This document shows, piece after piece, positions 22,209-24,080 of a DNA stretch of 24,080 nucleotides. Below the pieces are notes generated by a model. It had not been told where the DNA came from, did not search any database, and saw only the letters and a list, made by a program, of their open reading frames with translations. A program made the position numbers and the translations under genes. The DNA lies in NCBI GenBank assembly GCA_049680295.1, contig JBAUHN010000142.1, forward strand, positions 1-24,080, in the 5' to 3' direction. Positions within the stretch are counted from its first letter, which is position 1; every line of letters begins with the position of its first letter. This DNA is from JBAUHN01 sp049680295 (GTDB lineage: Bacteria; Pseudomonadota; Alphaproteobacteria; Rhodobacterales; Rhodobacteraceae).

Positions 22209-23660
22209 ATGCTTGATTTGATCAATGTGAACTACGACACGCAAATTCCCAACAATGTGGGGCTGAGCGAAGACAAAAAAGTCCTCAAGGCGCTGGAAAA
22301 ATGGCATCCGGGCTATATCAACTGGTGGAATGACCTGATCCCGCAAAATTTTCAGGACAGCATGATCTATCTGCGCACGGCGGTCAGTGTGGACCCAAAA
22401 GGCTGGGCCAAATTTGACTACGTCAAAATGCCCGAATACCGCTGGGGTGTACTATTGGCCCCGCAGGTCGAAGACCGCCGTATCCCGATGGGTGAACACG
22501 CAGGTGATCTGGCTTGGCAGGAAGTGCCGGGCGAATACCGCAACATGCTCAAACGTCTGATCGTGATCCAGGGCGACACTGAACCGGGGTCGGTCGAACA
22601 ACAGCGTTTCCTTGGGCTGACAGCGCCATCGCTGTACGACATGCGCAATCTCTTTCAGGTCAATGTCGAGGAAGGGCGTCATCTGTGGGCGATGGTCTAT
22701 CTGCTGCAAAAATACTTTGGCCGCGATGGCCGCGAAGAAGCGGATGATCTGTTGGTCCGGTCTTCTGGTTCGGAAGAGGCACCAAGGATGTTGGGCGCGT
22801 TCAATGAAGAAACGCCCGATTGGCTGTCGTTTTTCATGTTCACCTATTTCACCGATCGCGATGGTAAAATGCAGCTTGAAAGCCTTGCGCAGTCGGGATT
22901 TGATCCTTTGTCGCGGACCTGCCGGTTTATGTTGACCGAAGAGGCGCATCATATGTTTGTTGGCGAAACCGGTGTTGGCCGGATCATTCAGGCAACCTGC
23001 GACGCGATGAAGAGGGCGGGGATCACCGACCCCTATGACATTGATAAGATCCGCGATCTTGGCGTGATCGATCTGCCGACAATTCAGAAAAAACTGAACG
23101 TGCATTATTCGCTGTCGCTGGATCTGTTTGGTCAAGAGGTGTCCACCAATGCGGCCAACGCGTTTAACTCGGGCGTCAAAGGCCGCTATATGGAATTGCG
23201 TATCGACGATGACCACAAGCTGCAAAACGACACGTATTTGGTGCGCAGTATCGAGGACGGGCAAATCGTCGCCCGTGAAGTGCCGGCACTGACGGCGATC
23301 AACATGCGCCTGCGCGATGATTATGTGCGCGATGCCGCCGGGGGTCTTGGCCGCTGGAACAAGCAAATTGCCAAATCAGGGGTCGAGTTCGAGATGAAGC
23401 TGCCACATGAGGCGTTCCACCGAAAAATCGGCGTTTTCGCGGCGATCAAGGCAAATCCTGACGGCGATATTGTCAGCCAGGACGCTTGGGACAAGGGCGT
23501 AAAAGATTGGTTGCCGACCAAGGCAGATGGCGATTTCATTCAGTCCCTGATGGTGCCTTGTTTTGAACCGGGAAAATACGCCAGTTGGATCGCCGCCCCC
23601 AAGGTTGGCATCAACAATCAACCGGGCGATTTTGAGTACGTCAAACTGCACATGGCGTAA
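22209..23660 (+). CDS. boxB: Benzoyl-CoA 2,3-epoxidase oxygenase subunit BoxB
   Basis: A 483-aa protein of BoxB length (about 470-485 aa), the di-iron oxygenase that, fed with electrons by BoxA, epoxidises benzoyl-CoA with O2. Two iron-ligand motifs of the carboxylate-bridged type are visible: EEGRH (E155 and H158) and EEAHH (E245 and H248). INVNYDTQIPNNVGLSED near the N-terminus and KWHPGYINWW are typical of the BoxB family. AGGAAAGG precedes the ATG. It sits between boxC and boxA, only 19 bp before the latter. Nothing appears broken or missing. Confidence 0.97.
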   Translation: MLDLINVNYDTQIPNNVGLSEDKKVLKALEKWHPGYINWWNDLIPQNFQDSMIYLRTAVSVDPKGWAKFDYVKMPEYRWGVLLAPQVEDRRIPMGEHAGDLAWQEVPGEYRNMLKRLIVIQGDTEPGSVEQQRFLGLTAPSLYDMRNLFQVNVEEGRHLWAMVYLLQKYFGRDGREEADDLLVRSSGSEEAPRMLGAFNEETPDWLSFFMFTYFTDRDGKMQLESLAQSGFDPLSRTCRFMLTEEAHHMFVGETGVGRIIQATCDAMKRAGITDPYDIDKIRDLGVIDLPTIQKKLNVHYSLSLDLFGQEVSTNAANAFNSGVKGRYMELRIDDDHKLQNDTYLVRSIEDGQIVAREVPALTAINMRLRDDYVRDAAGGLGRWNKQIAKSGVEFEMKLPHEAFHRKIGVFAAIKANPDGDIVSQDAWDKGVKDWLPTKADGDFIQSLMVPCFEPGKYASWIAAPKVGINNQPGDFEYVKLHMA

Positions 23661-23679
23661 CCCGCGAAAGTGAGCTGAG

Positions 23680-24080
23680 ATGAACACGCCCGTCAAACAA
23701 CATCTGATTGATCCGGAAATCTGCATTCGCTGTCATACCTGCGAAATGACTTGCCCAAATGGTGCCATTGAACATGACGACAACAACGTCGTTGTGAATG
23801 CTGACATTTGCAATTTTTGCATGGATTGCATTTCGGTTTGCCCGACAGGCTCCATTGATGAATGGCGCGTAGTGGAAGTGCCTTACACGCTGGACGCGCA
23901 ATATGGCTGGGATGAATTGCCACAGCAACAGGACCTGGGCGAAGTCGACACAGACCAGAACGCCGAAGCGATGGACGATGCGGTCGCGGCCCTTTTGGCA
24001 GATGCGCACAAGGGGGCAGGCGGGAAAACAAAAAAACCTGCCTCAGCGGACAAGCCTTCGGTCAATATGTACACCTTGGC
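23680..24080 (+). CDS. boxA: Benzoyl-CoA epoxidase reductase subunit BoxA, 5' part only
   Basis: An ATG at 23680 opens a frame that runs 133 codons to the right edge without a stop. The N-terminus is a two-cluster ferredoxin domain: CIRCHTCEMTCP (C15, C18, C21, C25) and CNFCMDCISVCP (C44, C47, C50, C54), each able to hold a [4Fe-4S] cluster. A charged, Ala/Lys-rich linker follows from about residue 85. The FAD- and NADPH-binding reductase domain expected in BoxA lies outside the window. BoxA passes NADPH electrons to BoxB. The gene begins 19 bp after the boxB stop with a poor GTGAG-like ribosome site. Confidence 0.93.
   Translation, partial: MNTPVKQHLIDPEICIRCHTCEMTCPNGAIEHDDNNVVVNADICNFCMDCISVCPTGSIDEWRVVEVPYTLDAQYGWDELPQQQDLGEVDTDQNAEAMDDAVAALLADAHKGAGGKTKKPASADKPSVNMYTL

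Noticed and set aside
21612..22346. Minus-strand open frame of 244 codons across boxC/boxB
   Set aside because: Shadow of the real genes on the other strand; composition is typical of antisense translation.
22452..23366. Long minus-strand open frame (304 codons) inside boxB
   Set aside because: It is exactly antisense to a complete, strongly conserved BoxB gene, and its translation (Cys/His/Arg-rich) resembles no family.

Overview
The window looks like chromosomal DNA from an alphaproteobacterium, most likely a marine Rhodobacterales (Roseobacter-group) member. The grounds are the protein families, the by-eye moderate GC content, the dense operons with ATGA stop/start overlaps, and the mix of TRAP uptake, GcvT-fused amine dehydrogenase, MttB-type methyltransferase and box-pathway genes. 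No species can be named. I see no IS element, phage gene, CRISPR array, tRNA or rRNA.

Left block (1-8462). A minus-strand operon encodes a TRAP transporter (periplasmic binding protein, small and large membrane subunits) followed by an Asp/Glu-racemase-family protein that runs off the left edge. A 299-bp control region separates it from a plus-strand operon: an 801-aa covalent-flavin GcvT-fused dehydrogenase (dimethylglycine/sarcosine dehydrogenase-like), a non-pyrrolysine MttB-family methyltransferase and a TetR regulator. Two similar inverted repeats, centred 32 bp apart, lie just before the dehydrogenase ribosome-binding site and are good candidates for the TetR operator. Together these genes suggest uptake and stepwise N-demethylation of a methylated amino acid or betaine. 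The substrate is not known.

Middle block (8463-17615). A lone PfkB sugar kinase faces a minus-strand AbrB-family membrane protein. Divergent from the latter is a compact operon with overlapping or nearly touching genes: hydantoinase/oxoprolinase-type HyuA and HyuB, a HisC-like aminotransferase, a maleate-isomerase/arylmalonate-decarboxylase-type racemase and a D-2-hydroxyacid dehydrogenase. A 17-codon minigene may couple translation of the last two. The order suggests opening or carboxylation of a small nitrogenous compound, then isomerisation, transamination and keto-acid reduction. I do not recognise it as a characterised pathway, and it is the best candidate here for an undescribed system.

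Right block (17632-24080). This is an aerobic CoA-dependent (box) benzoate degradation locus. A PaaK-type aryl-CoA ligase on the minus strand is divergent from an alpha/beta hydrolase, a DUF309 protein, boxC, boxB and the 5' part of boxA. An 8+8-bp inverted repeat sits between the divergent units. A TATAAT box embedded in a cluster of TGCA motifs precedes boxC, which fits BoxR-type repression. The rest of boxA, any boxD-type aldehyde dehydrogenase and any boxR would lie beyond the right edge or elsewhere.
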